From the NCBI RefSeq assembly GCF_014168815.1, contig NZ_AP021972.1, positions 868,001 to 932,000 of the forward strand: DNA of 64,000 nt. Reading direction: 5' to 3'. Under the pieces are notes generated by a model. That model had not been told where the DNA came from, did no database searches, and was given only the letters and a program-made list of their open reading frames with translations. The stretch is from Klebsiella sp. WP3-W18-ESBL-02 (GTDB lineage: Bacteria > Pseudomonadota > Gammaproteobacteria > Enterobacterales > Enterobacteriaceae). Positions 37,028 to 45,699 of this stretch are shown piece after piece (position 1 is the stretch's first letter; every line of letters begins with the position of its first letter). A program made the translations under genes and the position numbers.

Positions 37028-37915
37028 ATGGAATACAAAGAGAAAGGCGGTTTCAACCCGGTCAAAGATGCACTGGAGATTTTACCTGAAAATATCAGGG
37101 AGAGTATTTCAAGGCGAATAAATGAGGTCATCAACTATGAGCCAGTGATTGGCATCATGGGTAAGACCGGGGCGGGTAAATCCAGCCTGTGTAATGCGAT
37201 CTTCAAAGGGGATATCTGTGCTGTCAGTGATGTGGAAGCATGTACACGAGAAACGCAGGAAGTACGCATCCAGTTTGGTAAACGCGCAATCAGATTGATT
37301 GATATTCCGGGAGTAGGTGAAAGTGCAGTGCGTGATGGTGAGTACGAGAAGCTTTATCGGGAATTACTACCGAAGCTCGATCTCGTTCTCTGGGTCATTA
37401 AAGGGGATGATCGAGCATTTTCAGCAGATGAACATTTTTACAAAAACGTTCTGAAACCTGCCGGGGGTGAAGAGAAGACGCTGTTTGTGCTTAATCAGGT
37501 AGACAAGATTGAGCCTTTCCGTGAATGGGATGTACAGAATGCTCAACCCTCGCCAGCTCAGATAAAAAACATCATCGATAAGAAAACCTACATTACTCAC
37601 CGACTCGGTTTTACTGATCATCCTGTCATCGCTGTTGCTGCCAGCGAGGGCTATAACGTCACTCAACTAGTTGAGGCAATGGTGCGGGCACTCCCAAAGC
37701 ACGCACAAAGCGGCGTAGCGTCGCAGGTAAAGGAAGAGCACAAAACAAAAAGCGTAATAGAAGAAGCAACAGAAGGGTTCGGAGACACCGTTGATCGTGT
37801 GATTGATGAATTCATTGATGCCTCTCTTCCTAAGCCAGTGGCAAATGTGGTGAAAGCAGCCAAAACAATGGTTGTCAGTGGGTTAAAGAAAGCCTGGAAT
37901 TTCTTCTTCGGTTAA
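37028..37915 (+). CDS. YfjP/YeeP-family GTPase
   Basis: A 295-residue GTPase of the Era/TrmE-like group common in CP4-type islands and prophages (YfjP, YeeP, YkfA). G1 is GIMGKTGAGKSSLCNAIF, G3 DIPGVGES, G4 NQVD; the switch I Thr lies in EACTRETQ. The C-terminal 80 residues are helical, and the end (VVSGLKKAWNFFFG) is amphipathic and might touch a membrane. The ATG at 37028 follows GAGAGGGAG, and the N-terminus then matches the family (NPVKDALEILPENIRESISRRI). Cellular role is unknown. Confidence 0.88.
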   Translation: MEYKEKGGFNPVKDALEILPENIRESISRRINEVINYEPVIGIMGKTGAGKSSLCNAIFKGDICAVSDVEACTRETQEVRIQFGKRAIRLIDIPGVGESAVRDGEYEKLYRELLPKLDLVLWVIKGDDRAFSADEHFYKNVLKPAGGEEKTLFVLNQVDKIEPFREWDVQNAQPSPAQIKNIIDKKTYITHRLGFTDHPVIAVAASEGYNVTQLVEAMVRALPKHAQSGVASQVKEEHKTKSVIEEATEGFGDTVDRVIDEFIDASLPKPVANVVKAAKTMVVSGLKKAWNFFFG

Positions 37916-37926
37916 AAGCCTGTTCA

Positions 37927-37952
37927 GCCTCCTGAATCTCAGGAGGCATTTC
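37927..37952 (+). terminator. Hairpin after the GTPase gene
   Basis: GCCTCCTGA-ATC-TCAGGAGGC is a perfect 9-bp stem, followed only by ATTTCTCATT. It is probably a weak terminator or a mRNA 3' stabiliser. Confidence 0.55.
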
Positions 37953-37969
37953 TCATTGAAGGATTACAT

Positions 37970-38824
37970 ATGAAAAGATTACTCGGCAGTGCCATGCTAT
38001 TAAGTGTAGGAATGTTCTCTGTGCCTGTTTATGCAAACCCGGCTGATTCCTGTGATGGTGAACAAACTATCTTTGATGCATATGCCATTAAGGGCGGTAA
38101 GCACGTTGGTGTGTGTCATGTCGCTGGAAATGTTCGTTATGTGTACGGTAAGGATTCAGGAAAGCCGGATATTTTATTAAATGTACCTGCGGATAAAGTT
38201 AAATTCACTATATCCGGGAATGGCGATCAGAGCGTAACCATTCCTAATGGTGACTACAGCTACACTGTGGGTGAATCCCTGCGTGGTGGCTCATCTATTC
38301 AGGTATGGAAACAGCAGAAACTTATTAGTGAAATTGAATTGAGTGGAGATACGCTGGAAAATCACATAGAGAAATTCTCAAATAACGCTAATGCTAATGC
38401 TAATGCTAATGCTAATGCTAATGCTAATGCTAATGCTAATGACACTATTACACTTAATGTGTCATCTAAATACAAAGATGTCCCGGCAGGGAGATATTAC
38501 TTCTGGAAATATCAATTAATTAGTAACGTGGATAATCTTACAATTAATAAAATCACTGTCAACAGTGGACATTGCCTGATAAATGAAAAGAAACGAGTCT
38601 TTATGACCAAAGCACGTGAGCACAATATGCTTGATCGGTTGCATAATGGTGGACGGAATCAGATTTCAGAAGACAATGAAATGCCCCGTACAGACTGGGA
38701 TCTTAACACTGGTGGCGTCTATTACTTTACGGTTTCTTCTGACAGTGATTATGGCAAGTGCAGACCTCGTGAAGCCCTTATTGAAACCAATAAAGGTATT
38801 TCAACCTTCCGCTGGAAAAATTAA
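37970..38824 (+). CDS. Secreted protein of unknown function with an Asn-Ala repeat
   Basis: A 284-residue exported protein. A signal peptide is clear (MKRLLGSAMLLSVGMFSVPVYA, cleavage before NPADSCDG). The mature part has an N-terminal domain of about 110 residues rich in beta-strand patterns, then nine Asn-Ala pairs encoded by a hexanucleotide tract, then a C-terminal domain of about 130 residues with two Cys (GHC, GKC). No family recognised. The ATG at 37970 follows GAAGGATTACAT. It overlaps no neighbour but lies 2 bases before the next gene, with which it probably forms an operon. Confidence 0.75.
   Translation: MKRLLGSAMLLSVGMFSVPVYANPADSCDGEQTIFDAYAIKGGKHVGVCHVAGNVRYVYGKDSGKPDILLNVPADKVKFTISGNGDQSVTIPNGDYSYTVGESLRGGSSIQVWKQQKLISEIELSGDTLENHIEKFSNNANANANANANANANANANDTITLNVSSKYKDVPAGRYYFWKYQLISNVDNLTINKITVNSGHCLINEKKRVFMTKAREHNMLDRLHNGGRNQISEDNEMPRTDWDLNTGGVYYFTVSSDSDYGKCRPREALIETNKGISTFRWKN
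38384..38437 (+). repeat. Hexanucleotide tandem repeat (AATGCT)n
   Basis: One AACGCT followed by eight perfect AATGCT units inside the secreted-protein gene, coding for Asn-Ala pairs. The unit is a multiple of three, so changes in copy number would alter linker length but keep the frame. Confidence 0.95.
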
Positions 38825-38826
38825 CT

Positions 38827-39303
38827 ATGAACGATATAAATTTATTAAAGAGAAGCATTGATACTAAGGTATTAAATTTTGTTCTGTTGACCGCTGTTAC
38901 GGGGGGTATTTACCCATTAATGTGGTTATTTCTCAATCAGAGGAAATTAACCGAAGCAATGAGGGATAACTTTGTCGATAGCAACTACCCGCTATGGATA
39001 GCCGTTGCTACGGGTCTGGGGTGGTTTTTGTCGGATTTCAGCTATGAAATCAGTGACAAAGATACCATTCTGGACTACCTCGCCGCGCTGCTGTCATTCG
39101 TATCCGTTGTTATGTATATCATCTGGGGTTTTAAGGCTAAGACCTCATTACAGGCTTACGCTTTGAAAGAGTTCAAGTTTGAACTCAAAATGAACGTATT
39201 TTACACATTCCTTTTCAACGTCTATTACATCGTTTACTGCGTTAACAGTATGGAATCTGAGTACCAGAAACACAAAATCATTTTCAGCCAACACCAAGGT
39301 TAG
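38827..39303 (+). CDS. Small integral membrane protein, unknown function
   Basis: A 158-residue protein with four probable transmembrane helices (around VLNFVLLTAVTGGIYPLMWLF, PLWIAVATGLGWFL, YLAALLSFVSVVMYIIWGF and MNVFYTFLFNVYYIVYCV). The first helix contains GGIYPLMW, reminiscent of DUF4234/DUF898-type small membrane proteins, but I cannot place it firmly. It starts 2 bases after the stop of the secreted protein and ends before a strong terminator, so the two form a bicistronic unit. Confidence 0.75.
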   Translation: MNDINLLKRSIDTKVLNFVLLTAVTGGIYPLMWLFLNQRKLTEAMRDNFVDSNYPLWIAVATGLGWFLSDFSYEISDKDTILDYLAALLSFVSVVMYIIWGFKAKTSLQAYALKEFKFELKMNVFYTFLFNVYYIVYCVNSMESEYQKHKIIFSQHQG

Positions 39304-39320
39304 TTGTTTTACATATAAAT

Positions 39321-39350
39321 AAGAGCGCCATTAATGGCGCTCTTATTTTT
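39321..39350 (+). terminator. Terminator after the secreted/membrane protein pair
   Basis: AAGAGCGCCA-TTAA-TGGCGCTCTT is a perfect 10-bp stem followed by ATTTTTTT. Confidence 0.92.
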
Positions 39351-39455
39351 TTACTTTTTATAGCGTGCCGCGCTAAGGAAAAGCTCATTTCTTCTGAGAC
39401 GAACTCCCATCTGGTCAAGCTGATACCCATGATGCTCCATCACCTGACGGGCCAT
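39351..39455 (-). pseudogene. Short remnant reading frame, unrecognised
   Basis: Read on the minus strand, 34 codons from the ATG at 39455 give MARQVMEHHGYQLDQMGVR and a basic C-terminus ending before the terminator region. The frame has protein-like composition (no low complexity, balanced residues) but is very short and cut by a TAA upstream, so it looks like the tail of a lost gene. The remainder of 39456-39623 holds no gene; it contains a 9-bp inverted repeat AACCACGCC/GGCGTGGTT (39533-39541 and 39585-39593) of unknown meaning. Confidence 0.35.
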
Positions 39456-39623
39456 TTTCCTATCTGTTAAAGATTTTGCTTACTTTTGAACTCGTTATCA
39501 TAATATCTCCGTTTCTGACCTAAAAACGTCGTAACCACGCCGTTCGGGGTACAGGCAAAACCATCCTGATTAAAAAGTAGTCTTGGCGTGGTTTATTTTC
39601 CGTTTCCAGGCCCCTAAAAATAC

Positions 39624-40694
39624 TCAATGTATATTTAGAAGTTCAGCGGCTCTTTTTTGTGTCCATTCGGACTGACAATTGAACATCTTTATAGTCATTG
39701 AGTCAGTGGCTTGCATATCAACTTTTCCACAAGTCATATCTTTGTTTTTCAACCACTGCCTCTGTTCATTAAGAAGATTTTTTTTAGCGGTTGGATCCAA
39801 CGCTCGCCAATTTTTATTGAGCTCCTGATCTGAAATAATAAATTTACTTTTTGCAGTACTAACCGTTTCTTCTTTAGGTGGTGTAGGGGCTACTTCCTGA
39901 CCACCTGTTGGCTGCTGCTGTTGTGCCTGCTCAACCTCCCGCTGTGCTTGCTCAGCTTCCCGCAGAGCCTGATCGGCTTGCAACTGTTCTTTATAAACCC
40001 TTTCATTTTCTTGTTGTTGTGCCTGCTCGGCTTGCAATTGCTCTTTATAAACTCGTTCTCTTTCCTGTTGTTGTGCCTGTCGCTCAGCCTCCCGTTGTGC
40101 TTGCTGCTCTGCCTGCACCTTCTGAATTCTTTCTTGTTCAGCTATTTTTTCTTCTAATTTCTTTTCTGCTATTTGAAGAAAAGAAATAAACCCAGAGACA
40201 TATGAAAGACGGTCACTTTCTGTAACGGTAACGTATACATTTTCTTTATCATCTGTTGGCTTCACTGTATAATATACAGTGGTAGATATAATCCCGGAGT
40301 TATTTTTTAATCCATTGCGACCTATTAACGAATCAAGATCTCCATTAGAAAAATAATTTCTGTACTCTAGTTTTAATTTATTAAATTCCGAAGGCGAAAC
40401 ATTTATACTTACAACCGCCTCACACTCTCTAATGTTACTGTTAGGGTCTTTCTTAATTGTAGTTACTTCTGAAACATCAAAATCAAGATCATCCAAGGTT
40501 GATTTTTTTAACTTATCGCTAAAATCATTAATGATGTTATTTCGTTTAAAAAAACCATTTAGATTATTGGTAGATGAATCTCTGATTATATCAATGACTG
40601 TATCTTTGCTGACATCAGAAGAACACTCAATGTTTTTTTCCCCACATCCAGCAAGAATGATAGCCATGGGGAGAATCAATGTTATTTTTTTCAT
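39624..40694 (-). CDS. Lipoprotein with coiled coil and LprI-like C-terminal domain
   Basis: A 356-residue predicted lipoprotein: lipobox LAGC after MKKITLILPMAII. Residues about 20-180 form an unrecognised domain; 185-270 are a Gln/Glu/Ala/Arg-rich coiled coil with an imperfect internal repeat (two copies of ERVYKEQLQA). The C-terminal 75 residues (LLNEQRQWLKNKDMTC, FNCQSEWTQKRAAEL) resemble the DUF1311/LprI lysozyme-inhibitor-like domain, with its Cys pair. The ATG at 40694 is preferred over one three codons upstream since it starts the signal peptide. Low GC content. A cell-envelope role is likely. Confidence 0.72.
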   Translation of the reverse strand: MKKITLILPMAIILAGCGEKNIECSSDVSKDTVIDIIRDSSTNNLNGFFKRNNIINDFSDKLKKSTLDDLDFDVSEVTTIKKDPNSNIRECEAVVSINVSPSEFNKLKLEYRNYFSNGDLDSLIGRNGLKNNSGIISTTVYYTVKPTDDKENVYVTVTESDRLSYVSGFISFLQIAEKKLEEKIAEQERIQKVQAEQQAQREAERQAQQQERERVYKEQLQAEQAQQQENERVYKEQLQADQALREAEQAQREVEQAQQQQPTGGQEVAPTPPKEETVSTAKSKFIISDQELNKNWRALDPTAKKNLLNEQRQWLKNKDMTCGKVDMQATDSMTIKMFNCQSEWTQKRAAELLNIH

Positions 40695-40767
40695 ACAATC
40701 CACTTAATGACAATTAATGAAATTATTATTTGTTTTTTCTAAAAAAGCATTGCAACTTACATTCATG

Positions 40768-40968
40768 TTAATCCACGATCATCCTTTGTGGTAAAGATTC
40801 TAGAACAATGATTACGATTGGCCTACTACCTTCTTCACAATTAACCATGCCAGTAAGTCCATCTTTTCTTTCCCAAATTAACTGAGTTTGTGAGCTATGT
40901 CGAATAATATCAAGTTTGGTAAAAGAGTCATAAGTGAAATTATTCATCGTCCATTTAGCAATGTCCAT
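40768..40968 (-). CDS. Hypothetical small protein
   Basis: A 66-residue ORF on the minus strand, MDIAKWTMNNFTYDSFTKLD at the start. It has an ATG and a regular amino-acid composition, with no shadowing gene on the other strand, and lies upstream of the lipoprotein gene in the same direction. No ribosome site of quality is seen and no family recognised. The following 264 bases (40969-41233) contain no convincing gene. Confidence 0.4.
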   Translation of the reverse strand: MDIAKWTMNNFTYDSFTKLDIIRHSSQTQLIWERKDGLTGMVNCEEGSRPIVIIVLESLPQRMIVD

Positions 40969-41233
40969 AACCTCATTTTATCTAAAGACGAAGGGAATTC
41001 CAGATTGTAGGTACGGGCACTTTCCTCGCGGGCCTGTAAACACTGGCCATATTCAGACCATCCCTGGTTAATGGCTCGCTAATTCCTTTCACTGGCCTTG
41101 TCGCACCGGGGGCAGCTACGGCCTAAGCCGTAATTGGATATGACTTCTTTGTCATTCGCACAGGTCTGGTTGATCTTACCCACCATTAGTGGATACGCGA
41201 CTCAGTGAGTAAACTCTCAATCAGAGGTGACTC

Positions 41234-41399
41234 ATGACAAAACCAGTATCAACGACCAAAAGCCCCGCAAACAACATCAGAAATGCAGATGCACAGATGG
41301 CTGATACTCAGTCCGGGTGCGGTCGACATGGTGAAGATCATGGCATTACTGACCATGGTTATCGATCACGTGAATACCGTAGCTGCTATAATCTGGTGA
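41234..41399 (+). pseudogene. traX: Truncated, frameshifted traX remnant (pilin acetylase family)
   Basis: The ATG at 41234 (after AGAGGTGACTC) opens MTKPVSTTKSPANNIRNADA. The original frame is lost near 41305; in the +1 frame the sequence reads LSPGAVDMVKIMALLTMVID then HVNTVAAIIW and a TGA at 41397. SPGxxDxxKxxALxxMVxDH is the N-terminal hallmark of the TraX family, which acetylates conjugative pilin. Only the first helix remains. It points to conjugative-plasmid DNA in the history of the island. It faces the 3' end of the kinase gene. Confidence 0.6.
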
Positions 41400-41409
41400 G
41401 AGATATTTG

Positions 41410-42909
41410 TTAGTTTTCTACTAATTGAACAACTACCAGCCTGCCACCTTCCTCTTTTGACAAAACAAATTGAGCGTTATTCGTCAGTTCTATTTTTTCC
41501 CCAACCATAATCTGCCGCTTATCCGGTAATGACATTAGTCCTGATATGCCTTCATTTACCAACCACCATTGATCGTTATGGTAAACAAAATAACCAACCC
41601 GTTTCCTTTGTGCACCCGTTGTACGTTCATTTGGCGCGATAAGACGATTCACATGCCACGCATAGATAGACTGCCCGCTCCAGACCATCAACCGGTGATC
41701 GTCAGGACGATAGCTGCCTTCTTTTCGCGAAGAATAAAAATTAAGCACTGGCAATTTACCTTTATACGGCGTACCGCAGTAAGGACAGACCGGCTTTGTC
41801 TTACCCGAGAAAACATACCATTTCTGTTCACAGCCCTTGTTTTGGCACGGCTGTATCAGATCCACTGTTTTTACCAGAGCGCTTTCCCATTCATCTGCGG
41901 TAGGGCGTTTAGTGGCATCATGTAAGCCATCAATAAAGGCTCGTTCAAACAACGGTGTCAGATAGGGGCCCATGATGGTGTATGGAATTTTATCTGGGTC
42001 AGCCCAAGGTAGTGAAAAGGGGGATAACTGACTGAGTTTGACTGCATTACTTTTGTCTGTCGGATGTTCAATGAAGAGTGCCTTCTCACCCATTGATAAG
42101 GTCTCATCACGTACTTCATCCAACATGTCATGTATTTTTCCGCCACGTAGAGGGTGACGGAAAAACAGGTACATGTAGATAAGCACCGACAGCGCATGGC
42201 GGTCAGTAGTAATGCTTGGCAGTAAGCGGTTAGGATCTTCTTTAGAAAGATGGCTGGTTTTCACCACCTCCGGAGCGATAAAATCCGGAGTGCCCACCAC
42301 ATCGGGAGGATACTTTCCTGGAACGACAAGACCGTCTACGTCAATGATGCAGGCATGGCCCATTTCTGGATCAATCAGCACGTTTTTATAGCTGAGATCG
42401 CTGTGACAGAGGCCCGCTGCATGCATCCTCCTGACAGCTCTTGTCAGCAGCAGACAGACTTTGAGATAGGTAAGCGTATTGCCTCGTTCACGCGGATCGA
42501 GGAATTTATTCTGGTTGCTGGCGCTGGCAAACCATTTGCCTTCTTTCTCCCGGCCTTTAATGTCCAGGAAATCATCGTTTTTGGAACCATATTTAAAGAA
42601 AAAATGGTTCTGGTAGGTTGGAACCACGATACCGATTTTATTCCCATGCTCAACAACGTGGGTCGGCCAACAAAACAGATCCTTCCAGTATTCGCCACCG
42701 GATTGGCCAAAAATGTTTTGCCTGTAGCGGCCGGTGATCATATCAATACGATCCCGGGCCTGCTCATTCTGCGGTTTATGATAAAAAGCGACGACGTAAG
42801 ATTTATCAGGGGAAAAGTAAACATCCTTCATCGAGCCTGAACCAATCACCTCGTCAACATACTGGACTGTTTCGCCGTCCTTTGTTTTGCACGTAACGAT
42901 ATTTGCCAT
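41410..42909 (-). CDS. Ter-cluster Ser/Thr protein kinase with zinc ribbon
   Basis: A 499-residue protein kinase of the TerY-phosphatase-kinase triad. Gly-rich loop VIGSGSMKDVY (residues 21-31), probable ATP lysine Lys45, catalytic loop HSDLSYKN (169-176), metal-binding DVDG (190-193) in place of DFG, and GTPDFIAPEV activation-segment end. After the kinase domain (to about 370) comes a four-Cys zinc ribbon (CQNKGC..CPYC) and a C-terminal beta-rich domain of about 100 residues. ATG 42909 (MANIVTCKTK) follows GGTGATC; the frame runs 19 codons further. It is 25 bases after the phosphatase stop. Confidence 0.88.
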   Translation of the reverse strand: MANIVTCKTKDGETVQYVDEVIGSGSMKDVYFSPDKSYVVAFYHKPQNEQARDRIDMITGRYRQNIFGQSGGEYWKDLFCWPTHVVEHGNKIGIVVPTYQNHFFFKYGSKNDDFLDIKGREKEGKWFASASNQNKFLDPRERGNTLTYLKVCLLLTRAVRRMHAAGLCHSDLSYKNVLIDPEMGHACIIDVDGLVVPGKYPPDVVGTPDFIAPEVVKTSHLSKEDPNRLLPSITTDRHALSVLIYMYLFFRHPLRGGKIHDMLDEVRDETLSMGEKALFIEHPTDKSNAVKLSQLSPFSLPWADPDKIPYTIMGPYLTPLFERAFIDGLHDATKRPTADEWESALVKTVDLIQPCQNKGCEQKWYVFSGKTKPVCPYCGTPYKGKLPVLNFYSSRKEGSYRPDDHRLMVWSGQSIYAWHVNRLIAPNERTTGAQRKRVGYFVYHNDQWWLVNEGISGLMSLPDKRQIMVGEKIELTNNAQFVLSKEEGGRLVVVQLVEN

Positions 42910-42934
42910 ATTGATCACCGAAAAAGCGTATCCC

Positions 42935-44572
42935 TTACCACAACACCGCAATAGTGCGGTCATCATGGTTCCCAGTGGAGAAAAAGTTTAGCCAATCGCC
43001 TAACCTCTCAGACGCAATACTGGCGTCTGCGAGGACAGGGGAGAGCTCATTAATGAGGCGGGTCCATTTTTCGTCACTGCGAAGCCCGTTATCCGTCTCA
43101 AACAGAGGGTCTGAAACGCCGTCGGTCATGAGGATCAAGTGAGATACGTCATTCCATTTACCCACGCTGATGCGGCCGGTAAATAGTGGGTCTGCGATAA
43201 TGCTCTGGTCAAGGAAGCGGGTTTGTCCTGCGTATTCTCCGCTATCGGGATTTCCCAGTATCCTGACTTTACCTGAAGGGCTGTATGCACCTATCGCACC
43301 ATCGCCAAGCCAGAAAGCAGCTGCAAACAGGTCCGTATCAGTTCGCAGTGCTACAGTTGCCAGAAGGGTTGTTGAATAGGATTTCACCGGTTGTTCTGCG
43401 CAAATGGCTTCGTTCTGGATGCTATTGACCGCGAGCGTAGCTGCCTGTTTAAAATGATGAAGCATCGCGTTTATGGTTGCCTGCCGATCGCTCCCTTCCC
43501 ACGTCGAGATATGCTCTTTTAAATAGACGCCTTTTACTCCACTGAGCTGATTGAAAAGGTAATCGCCAGCCGTCCTGACGGCAATTCGCGATCCTTCTCT
43601 GGAATTTACTGCACTACCGGCCCCGTCTGCGACCAGCATGACAGACCATCCTGTTTCCTGGCAGTGGTTGATATAGAAGTCATCATCTCTGAAGCTCCCG
43701 GCATGCTCGTGAGAGCGCCCCCGGCGACTGGCGGCAGCAATACGTATGTTATCCCTGACCAGGCTAGCAGCGTCCAGATGGGACTTAGGGTAGGGAGCGT
43801 CTGCTGGTGGTTCTATTACCTTCCACAGGCTTCTCGGATCCGGGTTTACTACAAAAAGTAACTTTGTTTCGCATTCGTCGTGCGAAGTGCATGACCACAG
43901 TACTGAAAGCTCAATATCGCCACTTTCAGTGGGGATGCCAGTGAGCAACCCTTGTTCTTTTTTATACGACAGGCCAATGTCCCGGGGAAAGACGACGTCT
44001 CTTATCGTCGCCAGCCCACCCTCATCCAGTATGATGGCAACCGGCGAAGAGAAACGTTCGCCTGCGCGGGCGTTGGGTATGGTTATTCTCGCTTTCGGGG
44101 GCATTACAAATTGCACTTCTGACCCGGTCCGCTGCTGGCCTGCCGGTACCTGCCCAGGTTTTAGTATCGGAGAAGCCAGGTTTGCAGTTTCATTTTTAGC
44201 TGGTTTCTGAAGTTCGTAAAAAGGCATCAATTTCCAGAAGGTAGGGCTGATTTCATTATCTGTGACTGTTTGCGTCTCTGGTTTAGTGGTAGTGTCGTTG
44301 TCCGGGTGATCAGCATCAGCTCCGACCTTCTGTTGCTGATCGGAAAGGCCGGGAGCAGACGAGACGGCAGCCGCTGATTCGTTCTCACCTTCGTTAACCC
44401 GGGCAGATGAGCCCTGTGCAAGGTTCTCAATCCGCTTTATAAGCTGCATAACCTCGCCGGAGAGGGTTGGATCCTGCGATGGATGGAAAAGCCGCTCCGC
44501 TTCTACAGCGTGGCCCAACTCAGACAGTACTAAGCGGATAATCTTCTGTTCAAGTGAAGTATCTTGCGACAT
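42935..44572 (-). CDS. PP2C-family protein phosphatase of the Ter cluster
   Basis: A 545-residue phosphatase. N-terminal helical region (1-50), a low-complexity acidic linker (about 55-110), an Ig-like/He_PIG-type domain (about 150-243, GLLTGIPTESGDIELSV) and a C-terminal PP2C domain from about 270 with DGAGS at 316-320, FWLGDGAIG, MTDGVSD and the terminal DDRT motif carrying the metal ligands. It presumably reverses the action of the adjacent kinase. The ATG at 44572 shares one base with the terY3 stop, so the genes are coupled. Confidence 0.88.
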   Translation of the reverse strand: MSQDTSLEQKIIRLVLSELGHAVEAERLFHPSQDPTLSGEVMQLIKRIENLAQGSSARVNEGENESAAAVSSAPGLSDQQQKVGADADHPDNDTTTKPETQTVTDNEISPTFWKLMPFYELQKPAKNETANLASPILKPGQVPAGQQRTGSEVQFVMPPKARITIPNARAGERFSSPVAIILDEGGLATIRDVVFPRDIGLSYKKEQGLLTGIPTESGDIELSVLWSCTSHDECETKLLFVVNPDPRSLWKVIEPPADAPYPKSHLDAASLVRDNIRIAAASRRGRSHEHAGSFRDDDFYINHCQETGWSVMLVADGAGSAVNSREGSRIAVRTAGDYLFNQLSGVKGVYLKEHISTWEGSDRQATINAMLHHFKQAATLAVNSIQNEAICAEQPVKSYSTTLLATVALRTDTDLFAAAFWLGDGAIGAYSPSGKVRILGNPDSGEYAGQTRFLDQSIIADPLFTGRISVGKWNDVSHLILMTDGVSDPLFETDNGLRSDEKWTRLINELSPVLADASIASERLGDWLNFFSTGNHDDRTIAVLW

Positions 44573-45612
44573 CAACCTCTCCCTCTGTTTACGTCGAAGT
44601 TAGTGTTTCCGCCATCATTGCTGAATGAAAGGCCTTTTTCACACCATGGACAGATCACGTCATCAGGGCCGTCAATGCACAGCAGCTTCCCGCATGAACA
44701 CATGGCAAACGCACTGGCATTACCACAGTGGGGGCAACCCGGTACGCCATGCAGTTCGCTGGTGTTTACCTGCAAACCGGTAGCGGTGGCATCTGACCAC
44801 GCAAAATAGTCCTCATCGATGGGATAGCATCCGGCAATATTAAAGCTGTTCAGGTTCAGGTTGAAATCGAGTCCGGAAACCCTTGCTGGTGGCCGTTCAT
44901 ATTTCATCAGGTACGGTCGACGGGTCTTGCTGCAACGGCCGGTGAGCGTAACGCAGTTTTCGTCGTACGCTTTTACATATTCGTCTTTGGACAGGCGAAC
45001 TACGTATTCAGTCTGGCTGAGCTCCGGTTGTTTTTCGTCCCCGACGCTGCGGCTGTGGGCGGTAACCGAGGCCGTGATCCATTTGATGAAACGGGTAAAG
45101 TCACCTTCCTGTGATTCTGTGAATAGCATGACATTCTCTGTCAGCTGTCGCAGGATATTCAGGTCCGCTGATAGGCCCAGGCCAACGGCAATGAGATTCA
45201 CCTTACTCGCGTAGTGATTTTTCCAGCGTTTCACTTCTGCGGTTGTGTCGTCAGTAGGGCGCCCGTCGGTAAGGAGATACACTACGGGTTTCCAGTCGCC
45301 TTTAGTCTCATGAGTGGTTTTTCTTACCTGGGTATCAATTTGCACGGTCAACTCACGCAATGCAGCCCCAAGGCTCGTGCCGCCGCCAACGGGAAGGCGT
45401 GGAGGGTAGAACGATGCAATTTCGTGCAGAGGTACAATCGTGCGGGCTATTCCGGCAAAGGCGATTACCGAGACCCAAGCTGTTTCAAGTGCGTGTGGAT
45501 CTTTTCTTAAATCTCCGACGATCATTTGCAGACCATCAGTCATTTTTTTCAGGTTTTCACCGATCATGGACTCTGAACAGTCCAGAACAAAAAAAACGGG
45601 AAGGCGTCTCAT
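44572..45612 (-). CDS. terY3: TerY3, vWA-domain protein with C-terminal zinc ribbons
   Basis: A 346-residue protein. The vWA domain (1-200) has a MIDAS site: DCSES at residues 11-15 (Cys in the variable position), GGGTSLG for the Thr, and LLTDGRPTDD for the Asp. The C-terminal part (about 230-346) has a beta-rich insert and Cys clusters CPHCG, CSCG and CPWC, a double zinc ribbon. TerY proteins are thought to be cytoplasmic scaffolds linking TerD-type proteins to the kinase and phosphatase. It is 87 bases downstream of terY2. Confidence 0.88.
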   Translation of the reverse strand: MRRLPVFFVLDCSESMIGENLKKMTDGLQMIVGDLRKDPHALETAWVSVIAFAGIARTIVPLHEIASFYPPRLPVGGGTSLGAALRELTVQIDTQVRKTTHETKGDWKPVVYLLTDGRPTDDTTAEVKRWKNHYASKVNLIAVGLGLSADLNILRQLTENVMLFTESQEGDFTRFIKWITASVTAHSRSVGDEKQPELSQTEYVVRLSKDEYVKAYDENCVTLTGRCSKTRRPYLMKYERPPARVSGLDFNLNLNSFNIAGCYPIDEDYFAWSDATATGLQVNTSELHGVPGCPHCGNASAFAMCSCGKLLCIDGPDDVICPWCEKGLSFSNDGGNTNFDVNRGRG

Positions 45613-45699
45613 AATATTCCTCGTACGGCTGGTAACAGCCAGCAGAAAACGGTTCTGTACAGGAAGGCGCCGCCGGGTAAAGTAGCACCTTCCTGTCTG

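Noticed and set aside
39533..39593. AACCACGCC/GGCGTGGTT inverted repeat as a small RNA
   Set aside because: The loop is 43 bases with no promoter or terminator in place, so an RNA gene is not supported.
40990..41170. Minus-strand stretch with a CPRC motif and a long frame broken by one stop
   Set aside because: Protein-like but too short and not recognisable; I could not decide between a decayed gene and chance.
45214..45510. Plus-strand frames opposite terY3
   Set aside because: Shadow frames of a clear vWA gene; no start signals.
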